64,000 nt of DNA from Rubrobacter aplysinae (GCF_001029505.1 NZ_LEKH01000010.1:55052-119051); one strand, 5' to 3'; shown: positions 1 through 8,840, counted from the first letter of the stretch. Numbers and translations: made by a program. The notes: generated from the letters alone by a model not told the origin.

Positions 1-571
1 ATAGCCGGGCGATGTGCGTCGCGTCATCGTGGATTCGGGGGTCGCGGTCGTAGACGCCGTCCACCCGGTTCTTGGCCATGAGCATCGCATCGGCCCCGAT
101 CTCCAGAGCCCTAAGAGCCGCCCCCGTGTCGGTGGTAAAGAAAGGGTTTCCGGTGCCGGAGGCGAAGATCACGACCCGCCCCTTCTCCAGGTGCCGTATG
201 GCCCGGCGGCGAATGTAGGTCTCGGCGACCTCCTGGATCTGGATCGCAGACTGCACCCGCGTGTCCACGTTCCGGCCTTCGAGCGCGGCCTGCAGGGCGA
301 GCGCGTTTATCACCGTCCCGAGCATCGCCATGTAGTCGGCGGTTGCGTCCTCGATGCCGAGGCTCGACGCGACCTGAGAGCCCCGGAATATGTTTCCGCC
401 GCCGACGACCACGGCAAGCTCCGCGCCGGCCTCCACGCCCTCCATGATCTGGACCGCCGTGGAGTCCAGGGAGCCGGGGTCTATGCCGTAGCCCTCCGGC
501 GGCGCCAGGCTCTCGCCCGAGATCTTCAGCACCACCCGACGCATCGCACCGGGCGAGCCTCCGCCCTCCAC
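1..571 (-). CDS. pyrH: UMP kinase PyrH (3' part beyond the window edge)
   Basis: Phosphorylates UMP to UDP in pyrimidine nucleotide synthesis; cytosolic amino-acid-kinase fold. The translated start [11 protein letters not shown] and the glycine-rich [10 protein letters not shown] segment are family hallmarks, followed by [15 protein letters not shown] and [20 protein letters not shown]. About 190 codons are present and the C-terminus lies left of position 1. I chose the GTG at 571 because GGGGAG sits about 7 bases upstream; an ATG at 544 would shorten the protein by nine residues. It follows tsf by 78 bases in the usual rpsB-tsf-pyrH order, so frr would be expected just outside the window. 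Identity is secure; only the start is uncertain. Confidence 0.95.
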   Translation of the reverse strand, partial: MEGGGSPGAMRRVVLKISGESLAPPEGYGIDPGSLDSTAVQIMEGVEAGAELAVVVGGGNIFRGSQVASSLGIEDATADYMAMLGTVINALALQAALEGRNVDTRVQSAIQIQEVAETYIRRRAIRHLEKGRVVIFASGTGNPFFTTDTGAALRALEIGADAMLMAKNRVDGVYDRDPRIHDDATHIARL

Positions 572-649
572 CTCGTCTCCCCGCAGAGTCTCCCCGCTCA
601 ACTCCCGTCGTCCCCGCTCTCGCTGCTCTCGCTGCTCGCGATACTTTTA

Positions 650-1237
650 CTACAGCTCGTAGCGGACGAAGCGGCGGATAACGACGTTCTCGCCCACGGC
701 GGCGATGGTCTCCTGCAGAAGCTCGCCGACCGTATTGTCCTCGTCCTTGACGTACGGCTGGGTCAGAAGGGCGCGCTCGGCGATCCACTTGTCCATCCGC
801 CCGTCAACGATCTTCTGGGTCACGTTCTCGGGCTTGCCCATCTCGGCGGCCTGCTTCTCGACCGCCGAACGCTCTTCGGAGAGCTGATCCTCCGGTATAT
901 CCTCCGGCGCGACGCAGAGGGGGTTCATGGAGGCGATGTGCAGGGCCACGTTCTTGACGAAGCCCCTGAACTGCTCCGTGCGGGCGACGAAGTCCGTCTC
1001 GCAGTCCACCTCCACCAGCACCCCGACCTTGCCGTTGAAGTGGATGTAGGACTCTATTAGGCCCTCGTGTACCTCACGGGAGCTCTTCTTTGCGGCGGTC
1101 GCCTTGCCTTTCTCCTTGAGCGACTTCCGCGCACCGTCAAGATCCCCGTCGGACTCCTCCAGGGCGTTCTTGACGTCCATCATCCCGGCGGAGGTCTCCT
1201 CCCGGAGCTGCTTTATCTTCTCCATCGTGCTAGCCAT
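650..1237 (-). CDS. tsf: Elongation factor Ts, short form
   Basis: Nucleotide exchange factor that regenerates EF-Tu-GTP. The N-terminal UBA-like part contains LREETSAGMMDVKNALEES and the core carries the diagnostic CETDFVAR motif near residues 79-86. At 195 residues it is the short, single-core-subdomain type known from Thermus and some other phyla, not the roughly 280-residue form of E. coli. It lies 11 bases after rpsB and 78 bases before pyrH, so it is surely cotranscribed with both. The Shine-Dalgarno sequence is weak, which suggests coupling to rpsB translation. Confidence 0.96.
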   Translation of the reverse strand: MASTMEKIKQLREETSAGMMDVKNALEESDGDLDGARKSLKEKGKATAAKKSSREVHEGLIESYIHFNGKVGVLVEVDCETDFVARTEQFRGFVKNVALHIASMNPLCVAPEDIPEDQLSEERSAVEKQAAEMGKPENVTQKIVDGRMDKWIAERALLTQPYVKDEDNTVGELLQETIAAVGENVVIRRFVRYEL

Positions 1238-1248
1238 GTATCAGAAAC

Positions 1249-2382
1249 CTAGCCCTTCTCGTTCTCTTCCGCCCCGGCGTTCTCCTCGCCGTCCTCGCTA
1301 CTCTCATCGGTTCCGCCACTCTCGTCAGTTACGCCGGCTCCGTCTGTTCCGTCGGTTTCAGAGGTCTTGGAATCCTCGGAAGCCTCGCCGCTGGTTTCCT
1401 CGCCTATGGGCGGGACCTCTGATTCTCCCACCTCGGGATCGGCCTGCTGCTCGGCGACCACCTCGCTGTCCGGCTTGGCCGGGGCGCTCTGGACACCGCC
1501 GACGTCCGCCGGGTCTCCGCCTAGGGGCCCGGTGCCTCCGGGGCGCTCGGCCTCGTCTTGGACGTAGGAGGCGCGGGCGCTGGCGCTGACCTCGTCCTCC
1601 TCGGTGGCCGAGCTCTGATCGGCGACGCTCTCACTGACGAGTGCGGCCTCGACGGCCGGCGGGATGGGCCGGTCCTCGGCCGGTACCTCGTCCTCTCCCT
1701 TGCCTTCTAGCACCGCGTTGGCCACCAGCTTGGCTATAAGGTTTATGGACCGGATCGCGTCGTCGTTGCCCGGGATCACGTAGTCCACGACCTCGGGGTC
1801 GCAGTTGGTGTCCGTCAGCCCTATAACCGGTATGCGCAACCGGTTGGCCTCCTTGACCATCAGCTCCTCGCGCTTGGGGTCTATCACGAACAGCGCGCCC
1901 GGCAGCCGCTCCATCGTGGTCAGACCGGCGAAGTTGCGCCGCAGCTTCTGGTACTCGCGGTTAAGCGCGAACCAGTCGCGGCCAGACCGCTGCTCCTCGG
2001 GGGTCTCCTCGACCCGGTTCGCGAGGTTAACGAAGTACCTTATGCGCGGCTGGATGGTCTGGAAGTTCGTCAGCATCCCGCCGATGTAACGTTCCGCCAC
2101 ATATGGCTGGCCGGAGCGCATCGCTTGCTCGGCGAGCGTGAGCTGCGCCTGCTTCTTGGTCCCGACGAACATCACGTCCCGGTCCGCGGCAGCTATGTCC
2201 CGCACGAACGAGAGCGCCCGGTCCAGGAGGGTAATGCTCTGATCCAGGTCTATTATGTGTATGCCGGCGCGCTCGGCGAAGATGTAACGGTGCATCTTGG
2301 GGTTCCACCGCTTTGCCTGGTGCCCGAAATGCACGCCAGCTTCCAGGAGTTCCCGGACGCCGACCTGCTGCGTTGTCGTCAT
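1249..2382 (-). CDS. rpsB: 30S ribosomal protein S2 with long acidic C-terminal tail
   Basis: The first 230 residues or so are ordinary S2 (VRELLEAGVHFGHQ, then RWNPKM, FVGTKKQAQ, and DPKREELMVKEANRL). After about residue 235 comes a tail of roughly 140 residues made almost only of E, D, S, G, T, P and A, with no hydrophobic core. S2 is normally 230-270 residues, so this tail is unusual; some actinobacterial S2 proteins have shorter acidic extensions. The ATG at 2382 is used here with GGAG three bases upstream; a TTG at 2391, preceded by AAAGGAAG at better spacing, would add three residues. The gene heads the rpsB-tsf-pyrH operon. Confidence 0.95.
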   Translation of the reverse strand: MTTTQQVGVRELLEAGVHFGHQAKRWNPKMHRYIFAERAGIHIIDLDQSITLLDRALSFVRDIAAADRDVMFVGTKKQAQLTLAEQAMRSGQPYVAERYIGGMLTNFQTIQPRIRYFVNLANRVEETPEEQRSGRDWFALNREYQKLRRNFAGLTTMERLPGALFVIDPKREELMVKEANRLRIPVIGLTDTNCDPEVVDYVIPGNDDAIRSINLIAKLVANAVLEGKGEDEVPAEDRPIPPAVEAALVSESVADQSSATEEDEVSASARASYVQDEAERPGGTGPLGGDPADVGGVQSAPAKPDSEVVAEQQADPEVGESEVPPIGEETSGEASEDSKTSETDGTDGAGVTDESGGTDESSEDGEENAGAEENEKG

Positions 2383-2520
2383 GCTCTCCAAATCTACTTC
2401 CTTTCAGGTGGTTGATCCTCCGCCCGCCTATCGCAATCCGCCGAGTCTTTTGACTTCGCGGACCACCACCTGGGCCCTCCGGGGACCCTTCTACGGGCGT
2501 GTGTAGTAGAAACCTGGCAG

Positions 2521-2551
2521 ATGGTAGCACAACCCACCGCGACGCTTCCAA
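2521..2551 (-). promoter_or_regulatory. Candidate promoter of the rpsB-tsf-pyrH operon
   Basis: Within the 270-base leader between the sigma-factor gene and rpsB, the minus strand carries an extended -10 element, TGCTACCAT (hexamer at 2521-2526), with TTGGAA at 2546-2551. The 19-base spacer is long, so the TG extension would have to compensate. Downstream, between it and rpsB, a GGGTCC/GGGCCC hairpin could be a leader structure. Seen by eye only. Confidence 0.35.
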
Positions 2552-2660
2552 GACTCTCCCAAGATATTCGGATGATATTCGACTTGCTTGACCCATGTCC
2601 GGCTGCGCCCGGTCTACGAGGGAGTGTCCCGAGCGAGATAGGAGAGGGTTACGCCAAGGA

Positions 2661-3497
2661 TCATCCGCTCCGCAGGAGCTGACGGTCCATGAGCCTGTCG
2701 CGGAGCTTTTTGAGCGCCTGGCTCAGTATCTGGGAGATTCGGCCTTCGGTAAGCTCCAGGGCGCGGCCTATCTCCTTGAGGGTAAGCCCCTCGTAGAAGT
2801 AGAAGGTGGCCACGATCCGCTCCTGCTCTTTGAGCCCCTCGATGGCTCGTGAGAGCTGCTCGCGGAGGTCGGCCCGCTCCGCCTCCGACTGGGGGTCACG
2901 GGCTCCGTGGTCGATGACGAAGGTCTGGAACTCGGCCCCGAGCCCCCCGTCCACCTCCAGCCTGGAGTCCAGGGAGGAAACCTGCGCCCGGGAATGCTGC
3001 CGGAGAAAGTCCCGGTACTCAACGAGACTTACACCGAGCTCGTCTGCTATCTCGCCTTCGGCCGGCGCCCGTCTCAGGCTCTGGCTGAGGCTCGCCTTCA
3101 CGCGCTCGGCCTCCTGGGCCTTCATCCTGATCCTGCGCGGGACCCAGTCCTCCCGGCGGAGCTCGTCCAGCATCGCCCAGCGGATCTTGGAGATGGCGTA
3201 GGTCTCGAACTTGGTGTTACGTCCGGGGTCGTAGGTCTCCACGGCGTCCAGCAGACCCGGGAAGCCCCACGCATACAGATCTTCGTGCCCGATCACGCCG
3301 GGCGACCTCGCATATACCCTGCCCGCCACGTACTTCACCAGCGGGGAGTAGTTCACCACCAGCCGATCCCGCAGCCCCTCGACGCGGCGCTCCAGCACGC
3401 GGCCCGGGCTCTCCCGGCCATCGAGATCCAGCGCATACAGCTCGCCGCGGATCTCCAGGTACTGCTTCCAGAGCCTGCCCAGAGTATGCTCTCTCAC
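2661..3497 (-). CDS. WhiG/FliA-family sigma factor
   Basis: Group 3 sigma factor of 278 residues with regions 2, 3 and 4. Region 2 includes GHEDLYAWGFPGLLDAVETY and FETYAISKIRWAMLDELRREDWVPRRIR, which matches the WhiG signature closely; region 4 ends with LTLKEIGRALELTEGRISQILSQALKKLRDRL. In Streptomyces whiG lies between dprA and rpsB exactly as here, which supports the assignment as a WhiG relative. No flagellar or anti-sigma gene is adjacent. The GTG start at 3497 follows dprA by only 7 bases. Target genes cannot be told from sequence. Confidence 0.88.
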   Translation of the reverse strand: MREHTLGRLWKQYLEIRGELYALDLDGRESPGRVLERRVEGLRDRLVVNYSPLVKYVAGRVYARSPGVIGHEDLYAWGFPGLLDAVETYDPGRNTKFETYAISKIRWAMLDELRREDWVPRRIRMKAQEAERVKASLSQSLRRAPAEGEIADELGVSLVEYRDFLRQHSRAQVSSLDSRLEVDGGLGAEFQTFVIDHGARDPQSEAERADLREQLSRAIEGLKEQERIVATFYFYEGLTLKEIGRALELTEGRISQILSQALKKLRDRLMDRQLLRSG

Positions 3498-3504
3498 GCC
3501 TCTT

Positions 3505-4677
3505 TCACCTTCCCCTCCTCACGAAGGCTCCAGCGGAGTCCCGAGAGACGTAACCCTTCAACTCCAGCATGGAGAGCGCGGACAGTAGCTCCTCTATCCC
3601 GACGCCGCTACGCCGGGAGACCTCATCGGCCCGAGAGGGCTCGAAACCCACCCCCCGCAATGCTTGAGACTCCATATCCCGCAAAGGTTCTCCGTCTCCG
3701 GTCGCATCAAGCTGTACTCTGTTTACTCCGTCTACCTCACCCGCTCCGCCCGCTCCGGCCATCTGGAGCCCGGGCTCGAGGGGCGCAATCTCCTCCAAGA
3801 ACTCCGGTATATCCCACAACACCCCCACGCCGTCGCCTAGCAGCCTGTTCGACCCCCGACACTCGGCCACGCCTATCGGTCCCGGCACGGCCCACACGTC
3901 CCTTCCGGACTCGGCCGCGTGACGGGCGGTTATTAGAGCCCCGCTCTTCTCCGCAGCCTCAACCACTACTACGGCCTGGGAGAGTCCCGAGATCACCCGA
4001 TTCCGGGCCGGGAACCTCCACTGTAAAGGTGCCTCCCCGAGGTAATACTCCGAGACCAGCGCCCCTTTCAGCCTCATCTGCTCGAAAAGCGGGCGGTGCT
4101 TTCTGGGGTACACGACGTCTATACCGCAACCCAGCACCCCGACCGCCGGACCACCCGCCGCCAGCGCGCCCTCGTGCGCGGCGGCGTCTATGCCGAGGGC
4201 GAGCCCGCTGCCCACGCACACTCCCCGCTCGCCCAGGGCGCGCCCGATCCGGCGCGCGTTGTCTATGCCCGTGGCCGAGGCCCTCCGGGAGCCGACCAGG
4301 GACACGACGGGTCCTTCCGGCAGCGCGCCGTCCACGTACAGGGCGGGCGGCGGGTCGGGGATCTCGCGCAGCCGCTCCGGGTACTCTCCGTCGCCCAGGG
4401 TAACGGCCCAGATACCGCGCTCATGCAGCGGGGCGAGCATCTCCCGGGCGTCGAACCCGTCCCGAATCTCCTCGAAACCCTGCCGGGCCTTCTGGCTCAG
4501 CCTGGCCCGCTCGGCCACCTCTGAGGCCCCCATGCGCGGAACCTCCTCTAACGGGGTCTCCCCGAGCCGGGAGACGAGGCTGGCCCCGGTACGCGCCTGC
4601 ACGAGCGAGATCAGAAGACACGCCTCCCGCAGCCGGTCGTTCCCGCCGACCGTTTCTCTTCCGGCGTTAGTGGTCAA
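3505..4677 (-). CDS. dprA: DNA processing protein DprA/Smf
   Basis: Loads RecA onto incoming single-stranded DNA during natural transformation. The Rossmann core is clear: VSLVGSRRASATGIDNARRIGRAL, SGLALGIDAAAHEGAL, VLGCGIDVVYPRKHRPLFE and FPARNRVISGLS. An N-terminal SAM-like segment (residues 1-100) and a C-terminal winged-helix-like segment (about 320-385) complete the architecture. Its start overlaps the end of comM by 11 bases, so the two competence genes are coupled. Length 390 is normal for actinobacterial DprA. Confidence 0.95.
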   Translation of the reverse strand: MTTNAGRETVGGNDRLREACLLISLVQARTGASLVSRLGETPLEEVPRMGASEVAERARLSQKARQGFEEIRDGFDAREMLAPLHERGIWAVTLGDGEYPERLREIPDPPPALYVDGALPEGPVVSLVGSRRASATGIDNARRIGRALGERGVCVGSGLALGIDAAAHEGALAAGGPAVGVLGCGIDVVYPRKHRPLFEQMRLKGALVSEYYLGEAPLQWRFPARNRVISGLSQAVVVVEAAEKSGALITARHAAESGRDVWAVPGPIGVAECRGSNRLLGDGVGVLWDIPEFLEEIAPLEPGLQMAGAGGAGEVDGVNRVQLDATGDGEPLRDMESQALRGVGFEPSRADEVSRRSGVGIEELLSALSMLELKGYVSRDSAGAFVRRGR

Positions 4678-6193
4678 CGAAGCCAGAGCTCCTGTAGTTC
4701 AGCGACTCGGCGAGGTGCGCGGCGGAGATGTCTTCCTCGCCGGAGAGATCCGCCACGGTGCGCGCCACGCGCAGCACCCGATCATGGCCCCGGCCCGAGA
4801 GCCCCATGCGATCTATGGCGCGGGCGAAGAGCGTCTCGGCGTCGCCGCGCAGGGCGCACGCCTCCTTGAGCGCCCGGCCAGCGAGCGCGGCGTTCGTCAC
4901 ACCCTGACGCCGATGCTGGCGCTCGCGGGAGTCGGAGACCCGCTCCCGGATTCTCTCCGATGACTCCGCGGGCTCCTCGTCCCGGAGCTCCTCGCGCGTC
5001 AGGCGCGGCACGTCCACGAAGAGGTCTATCCGGTCCAAAAGCGGCCCGGAGATGCGTCCCTGGTAACGCTCGATCTGGCCCGCCGAGCACCGGCACTGCC
5101 GTCGGCGGTCGCCGGAGTAACCGCACGGGCACGGGTTCATGGAGCAGACCAACGTTACCCGCGCCGGATAGGTTAGCGTCGCCGAGACCCGGGAGATGGT
5201 CACCTCGCCGTCTTCGAGCGGCTGCCTCAGCACCTCCAGGGTGTTGCGCGAGAACTCCGGGAACTCGTCCAGAAACAGCACGCCCCGGTGAGACAGAGAG
5301 ACCTCGCCCGGGCTCGGGTTCGTCCCCCCGCCGGCGAGCCCCGAGGTGGAGATGGTGTGGTGCGGTGCCCTGAACGGCCTCTCTCTCACCAGACGTCCGA
5401 CACCTTCTCCGGCGGCGCTCCGCACCTTCGTGACCTCGACGCTCTCCTCTACCCTAAGGGGCGGCAGTACCCCCGGGAGCCTGCGCGCCAGCATCGTCTT
5501 CCCCGAGCCGGGAGGCCCCGTGAGCAGGACGTTGTGCCCGCCGGCAGCGGTCACCTCCAGGGCGCGCTTAGCGTAGCCCTGACCGGCCACGTCGGCGAAG
5601 TCCTCGCCTATCTTCGGCATCCCGGCCGAGCCGTTCTCCTCTGGCCGCGGGCCGGCGGCACCATACGTGGGTACCGTGTCATCGTCCGAGAGCACTCCCA
5701 CCGCATCCTCCAGGCGATCCACGCCGTACACATCCACGCCGGTTATAGAGGCCGCCTCGGCGGCGTTGCGCAGCGGCAGTAGCAGGCTCCCCAGCCCCTG
5801 CATCCGGGTGGACTCGGAGATGGAGAGCGCGCCCCGCACGCCGCGCAGCCCGCCGTCCAGCGAAAGCTCTCCGACCACCGCCACCGTCTCTAGCCGCTCG
5901 ACCGGGACCACCCCCGAGGCGGCCAGAATCGCCAGGGCTATCGGCAGGTCGAACGCGGGCCCTTCCTTGCGGATGCTCGCCGGGGCGAGGTTTACGATCA
6001 CCTTCTTGCTGGGAAACTTGAACCCGCTGTTGGAGATCGCGACCCGAACCCGCTCCCGGGCCTCCTGCACGGCGGCGTCGGGCAGACCGACGATCGAGAA
6101 CCCCGGCAGACCGTCGCCGACGTCCACCTCCACCTCAACGGGCAGCGCGTCTATACCAACCAGCGCGAGGCTCCGCGCCCGGCACACGGCCAT
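4667..6193 (-). CDS. comM: Mg-chelatase-like AAA ATPase ComM
   Basis: YifB/ComM family helicase, known to promote branch migration during natural transformation. The N-terminal Lon-protease-like domain (residues 1-190, DVGDGLPGFSIVGLPDAAVQEARERV) precedes an AAA+ domain with Walker A GPPGSGKTMLARRLPG, Walker B VLFLDEFPEF and the zinc-like MNPCPCGYSGD loop, then a C-terminal Mg_chelatase_C region. Length 508 is typical. It is the first gene of the comM-dprA-sigma run, and the AT-rich DNA upstream is the likely promoter region. Confidence 0.95.
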   Translation of the reverse strand: MAVCRARSLALVGIDALPVEVEVDVGDGLPGFSIVGLPDAAVQEARERVRVAISNSGFKFPSKKVIVNLAPASIRKEGPAFDLPIALAILAASGVVPVERLETVAVVGELSLDGGLRGVRGALSISESTRMQGLGSLLLPLRNAAEAASITGVDVYGVDRLEDAVGVLSDDDTVPTYGAAGPRPEENGSAGMPKIGEDFADVAGQGYAKRALEVTAAGGHNVLLTGPPGSGKTMLARRLPGVLPPLRVEESVEVTKVRSAAGEGVGRLVRERPFRAPHHTISTSGLAGGGTNPSPGEVSLSHRGVLFLDEFPEFSRNTLEVLRQPLEDGEVTISRVSATLTYPARVTLVCSMNPCPCGYSGDRRRQCRCSAGQIERYQGRISGPLLDRIDLFVDVPRLTREELRDEEPAESSERIRERVSDSRERQHRRQGVTNAALAGRALKEACALRGDAETLFARAIDRMGLSGRGHDRVLRVARTVADLSGEEDISAAHLAESLNYRSSGFVDH

Positions 6194-6568
6194 TAAGACA
6201 GCCTCCCTGCGTGTCCGGCGCGGCGCATACTAGCCTCTGGCCACCTTCTACAACACATATAATTCATAATTATCGCATGCATTGTAAAGCAACAATTTCC
6301 GGAAGACTAATGTGAGGTTTTACTAAACGTATGCCACGGGGCTTTACGTCTCTCGCTTCACTACAAGCCCGTCCACACCTGGAGCAGCCCGGGATAAGCA
6401 TTGATGAACGGTGTCAATGGATAATCCAGCGTAGCCTGGACGACCATGAAAGCCTGTAAACGTCTGTAAGTGCCTGTATTCCAGGCTCTCCGCAACCACC
6501 TCGCCGGTAACTCATAATGCTCTGGCTCGGCCCACCACCGCCAGAGGAAGACATACCGGCGGACAGCT
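6194..6568. other. 375-base gap with an AT-rich promoter region for comM
   Basis: No gene is visible here. Bases 6250-6340 are strikingly AT-rich compared with the surroundings. On the minus strand they contain an extended -10, TGCGATAAT (hexamer 6269-6274), with TTGTTG-like bases upstream, about 75 bases before comM; this is the best promoter candidate. A three-copy tandem repeat of about ten bases lies at 6452-6481. The rest is featureless to the eye. Confidence 0.4.
6452..6481. repeat. Three-copy diverged decamer repeat
   Basis: GCCTGTAAAC, GTCTGTAAGT and GCCTGTATTC follow one another without a gap in the intergenic region upstream of comM. Copies match at seven or eight of ten positions. 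It is one of several such arrays in non-coding gaps of this window. Confidence 0.6.
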
Positions 6569-6937
6569 CTAGAATGCGCCTTCGATGTGCCGCACCTCCG
6601 GCTCCGCTCCGCCTTCCTGTATACCCACGACGTCGAAACGGACTTCCTCGAAGCCGGGCTCGCGCTCGGCTATGTACTGCTCGGCGACGGCCCTGATGAT
6701 CTGTTGCTTACGCGGGGTCACCGCCTCCACCGGCTCGCCAAAGCCCGTCCCCCGGCGCAGCTTGACCTCCAGGAAAACCAGACAATCGCCGTCGCGTAGG
6801 ATCAGGTCTATCTCCCCGTAGCGAGTGCGGTAGTTGCGCTCGACCAGCTCGTAACCCCGGGCGAGCAGCCTCTGGAGCGCGATGCTCTCGCCCCGGTCCC
6901 CGACCCCTCTGGTGCCCCGGCTAGCCGACGTCGCCCG
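6569..6937 (-). CDS. yraN: YraN/UPF0102 family nuclease-like protein lacking a normal start codon
   Basis: The translated frame gives GDRGESIALQRLLARGYE, RNYRTRYGEIDLILRD and CLVFLEVKLRR, which is the UPF0102 (YraN, endonuclease-fold) signature, ending at TAG 6569-6571. The frame is open from the stop at 6938-6940, but no ATG, GTG or TTG occurs before the conserved GDRGE block (Asp codon at 6898); the first candidates are ATC at 6883 or CTG at 6868. The frame overlaps the end of rnhB and is +1 relative to it. Either initiation is non-canonical, translation continues from rnhB by a +1 shift at its GGC TAG C end, or a base is missing. Standard gene callers would miss it. Confidence 0.72.
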   Translation of the reverse strand, partial: RATSASRGTRGVGDRGESIALQRLLARGYELVERNYRTRYGEIDLILRDGDCLVFLEVKLRRGTGFGEPVEAVTPRKQQIIRAVAEQYIAEREPGFEEVRFDVVGIQEGGAEPEVRHIEGAF

Positions 6938-7565
6938 CTACCTCCAGGGCAGCACGTACGGGCGACCAGCTAAGACGATGCGACCTGCAAGGCCCGAACT
7001 CCGCCAGCGCCAGCCGGTGCTGGGGCGCCCCATAGCCCTTGTGGCGCTCGAAGCCGTATCCTGTCCTCTCGGCGGCGAGGCTGCGCATCGCGCCGTCTCG
7101 CAGCACCTTGGCGACCACGCTCGCCGCCGCGACCGCCGCACTCGACCCGTCCGCCCGTGGGAGAGACTCTATGTTCTCCCCCAGCCGCAGGTTGCCGTCG
7201 GCGAGGGCGCAGCCAGAGCCGCCCGCGCGCTCTATGGCCTCTATGGCCCCGCGCAAAGCCTCTTTGTTCGCCGCTCCGACCCCGTGGCGGTCGATCCACC
7301 ACGCCGGCAGGCTAACCACGGATACCATCTCGGAGGCCGAGATCACCCACGGCAAAAGACCCTCTCTCTTGCGGGGAGAGAGGGTCTTAGAGTCATTCAA
7401 CCCTTCTATTTCGGTGGCGCTGAGCACCACTGCCGAGGCCAGCAAAGGACCAGCCCACGAGCCTCGCCCCGCCTCATCCGCCCCCGCGAGCGGCGGCCGA
7501 CGACCATCCCCTACGACCCACGCGGCGTCAAAGGCGTAGAGCGGGCCGCTGTCGGCGAGCCCCAA
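6921..7565 (-). CDS. rnhB: Ribonuclease HII
   Basis: Removes misincorporated ribonucleotides and RNA-DNA hybrids. The motif GADEAGRGSWAGP carries the first two catalytic acids (D29, E30); NDSKTL, ALADGN and ASVVAKVLRD supply the remaining family residues, with the last two aspartates at about 123 and 155. Length 214 is typical. It follows rplS closely in the order rplS-rnhB-yraN that is common in bacteria. Its last codons overlap the yraN frame, so the two are probably translationally linked. Confidence 0.94.
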   Translation of the reverse strand: MGLADSGPLYAFDAAWVVGDGRRPPLAGADEAGRGSWAGPLLASAVVLSATEIEGLNDSKTLSPRKREGLLPWVISASEMVSVVSLPAWWIDRHGVGAANKEALRGAIEAIERAGGSGCALADGNLRLGENIESLPRADGSSAAVAAASVVAKVLRDGAMRSLAAERTGYGFERHKGYGAPQHRLALAEFGPCRSHRLSWSPVRAALEVAGDVG

Positions 7566-7618
7566 GTGATCAGGCCGGGAGCTGACGGGCTACCAGGCTC
7601 TACTCCGCTCTGGCGGTC

Positions 7619-7945
7619 CTACTTGGCCTTCTTGACGCGGGCCTTCTTGCCGACCTTCTCCCGGATGTAGTAGATCTTGGACTGCCGCACGTCGCCGCGC
7701 GAGACGACCTCGATGCTGGAGATCATGGGCGAATGTATCGGGAAGACGCGCTCCACCGACACGCCAAAGGAGTTCTTGCGCACTATGAAGGTCTCGTTTA
7801 TGCCCGAGCCCTTACGGCCCAGACACAGACCCTCGAAGCTCTGTATGCGTTCGCGGTTACCCTCGGTAACGCGCTGGTTCACCCGAACCGTGTCGCCGGG
7901 ACGGAACTGTACGACGTTCTGCTTGAGATTCTCACTCGTTATCAT
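7619..7945 (-). CDS. rplS: 50S ribosomal protein L19
   Basis: The ATG at 7945 is chosen because it is preceded by AGGAG at nine bases and gives a 108-residue protein of normal L19 length; longer in-frame starts upstream have no family similarity. Conserved blocks are [34 protein letters not shown] and [17 protein letters not shown]. It forms part of the 30S-50S bridge. It lies between rnhB and trmD in the common rpsP-rimM-trmD-rplS order. Confidence 0.96.
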   Translation of the reverse strand: MITSENLKQNVVQFRPGDTVRVNQRVTEGNRERIQSFEGLCLGRKGSGINETFIVRKNSFGVSVERVFPIHSPMISSIEVVSRGDVRQSKIYYIREKVGKKARVKKAK

Positions 7946-8044
7946 TGTGTAAGGCTCCTCTCGCCGATGCTCTGATACTTTAGGGTATTCCCTGCTGCTT
8001 TTTCGTGACCGCTCACGCGATGTAACGTCCTGAATCAACCTCCA

Positions 8045-8773
8045 TCAGGACGTCCTCGTACCTTGCTCCGAGCCAACAGAGCGCCGGCGGGATTCGTCCT
8101 CGCGCCAGCGCTGGATCTCGGCATGATTGCCGGATAATAGCACGGCGGGCACTCCGGCTCCATCCCACTGGGCGGGCCGGGTGTACTGCGGCGGCCCGAG
8201 CGATCCGGGCTCCGCCTCCGAGAAAGACTCTCCCACGAGGCTTTCGGAGTTGCCGAGCACGCCGTCCAGCAGGCGTATTACAGAGTCGGAGACGGCGGCC
8301 GCGGCGATCTCACCACCCGAGAGCACGAAGTCGCCGACGGACACGGCCCCGCTCGATAGCTCCGTCCTGACCCGCTCGTCCAGGCCGCCGTAACGGCCGC
8401 AGATCATGGTCAGCCCCCGCCCGCCGGAGAGGCCGCCGGCAAGCTCCCGGGCGTACTCCTGATCGAAGGTGCGACCCCCGGGCTCCGTTACCAGTACCTC
8501 GCGGTGCTCGCGAACCTCGCGCGCCCTCACGCCGTAGGCATCCTCCAGGGCGCGGGCGATCACGTCGGCTCGCATCACCATCCCGGCGCCCCCGCCGTAT
8601 GGCATGTCGTCAATACGGCCATCCGGCGCGTGCTCCCGCAGATCGAAGCACCGCAGACCGGCCGTGCCGCGCTCCACCGCGCGTCCAACCACCCCGACCC
8701 CGAGCATCGCCCGTACGGCCTCCGGGAAAACGCAGAACACGTCTATATTGGCTGTAACATTTGCGGGTCGCAC
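8045..8773 (-). CDS. trmD: tRNA (guanine-37-N1)-methyltransferase TrmD, with unusual active-site residues
   Basis: Methylates G37 of tRNAs to prevent frameshifting; a SPOUT knot enzyme. IDDMPYGGGAGMVMRAD, the knot segment ICGRYGGLDERV and SVGDFVLSGGE identify it. Two positions differ from the usual family pattern: the GRYEG glutamate is glycine (GRYGG), and the catalytic aspartate of the C-terminal DSF motif appears as GESF. In E. coli numbering these would be E116 and D169, both implicated in catalysis. PHYTRP has become PQYTRP. No frameshift is present and the operon context is intact, so I expect a working enzyme. Confidence 0.92.
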   Translation of the reverse strand: MRPANVTANIDVFCVFPEAVRAMLGVGVVGRAVERGTAGLRCFDLREHAPDGRIDDMPYGGGAGMVMRADVIARALEDAYGVRAREVREHREVLVTEPGGRTFDQEYARELAGGLSGGRGLTMICGRYGGLDERVRTELSSGAVSVGDFVLSGGEIAAAAVSDSVIRLLDGVLGNSESLVGESFSEAEPGSLGPPQYTRPAQWDGAGVPAVLLSGNHAEIQRWREDESRRRSVGSEQGTRTS

Positions 8774-8840
8774 TAGATAGAAGCCTTACTCGGGGCTTAC
8801 GAGGGTGGTCCGTGAGTGCCGGTGATGACCTTTGATGAGG

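Noticed and set aside
2907..4403. A 498-codon open frame on the plus strand across the sigma factor and dprA
   Set aside because: It lies antisense to two recognised genes, with an arginine/proline-rich shadow composition and no homology.
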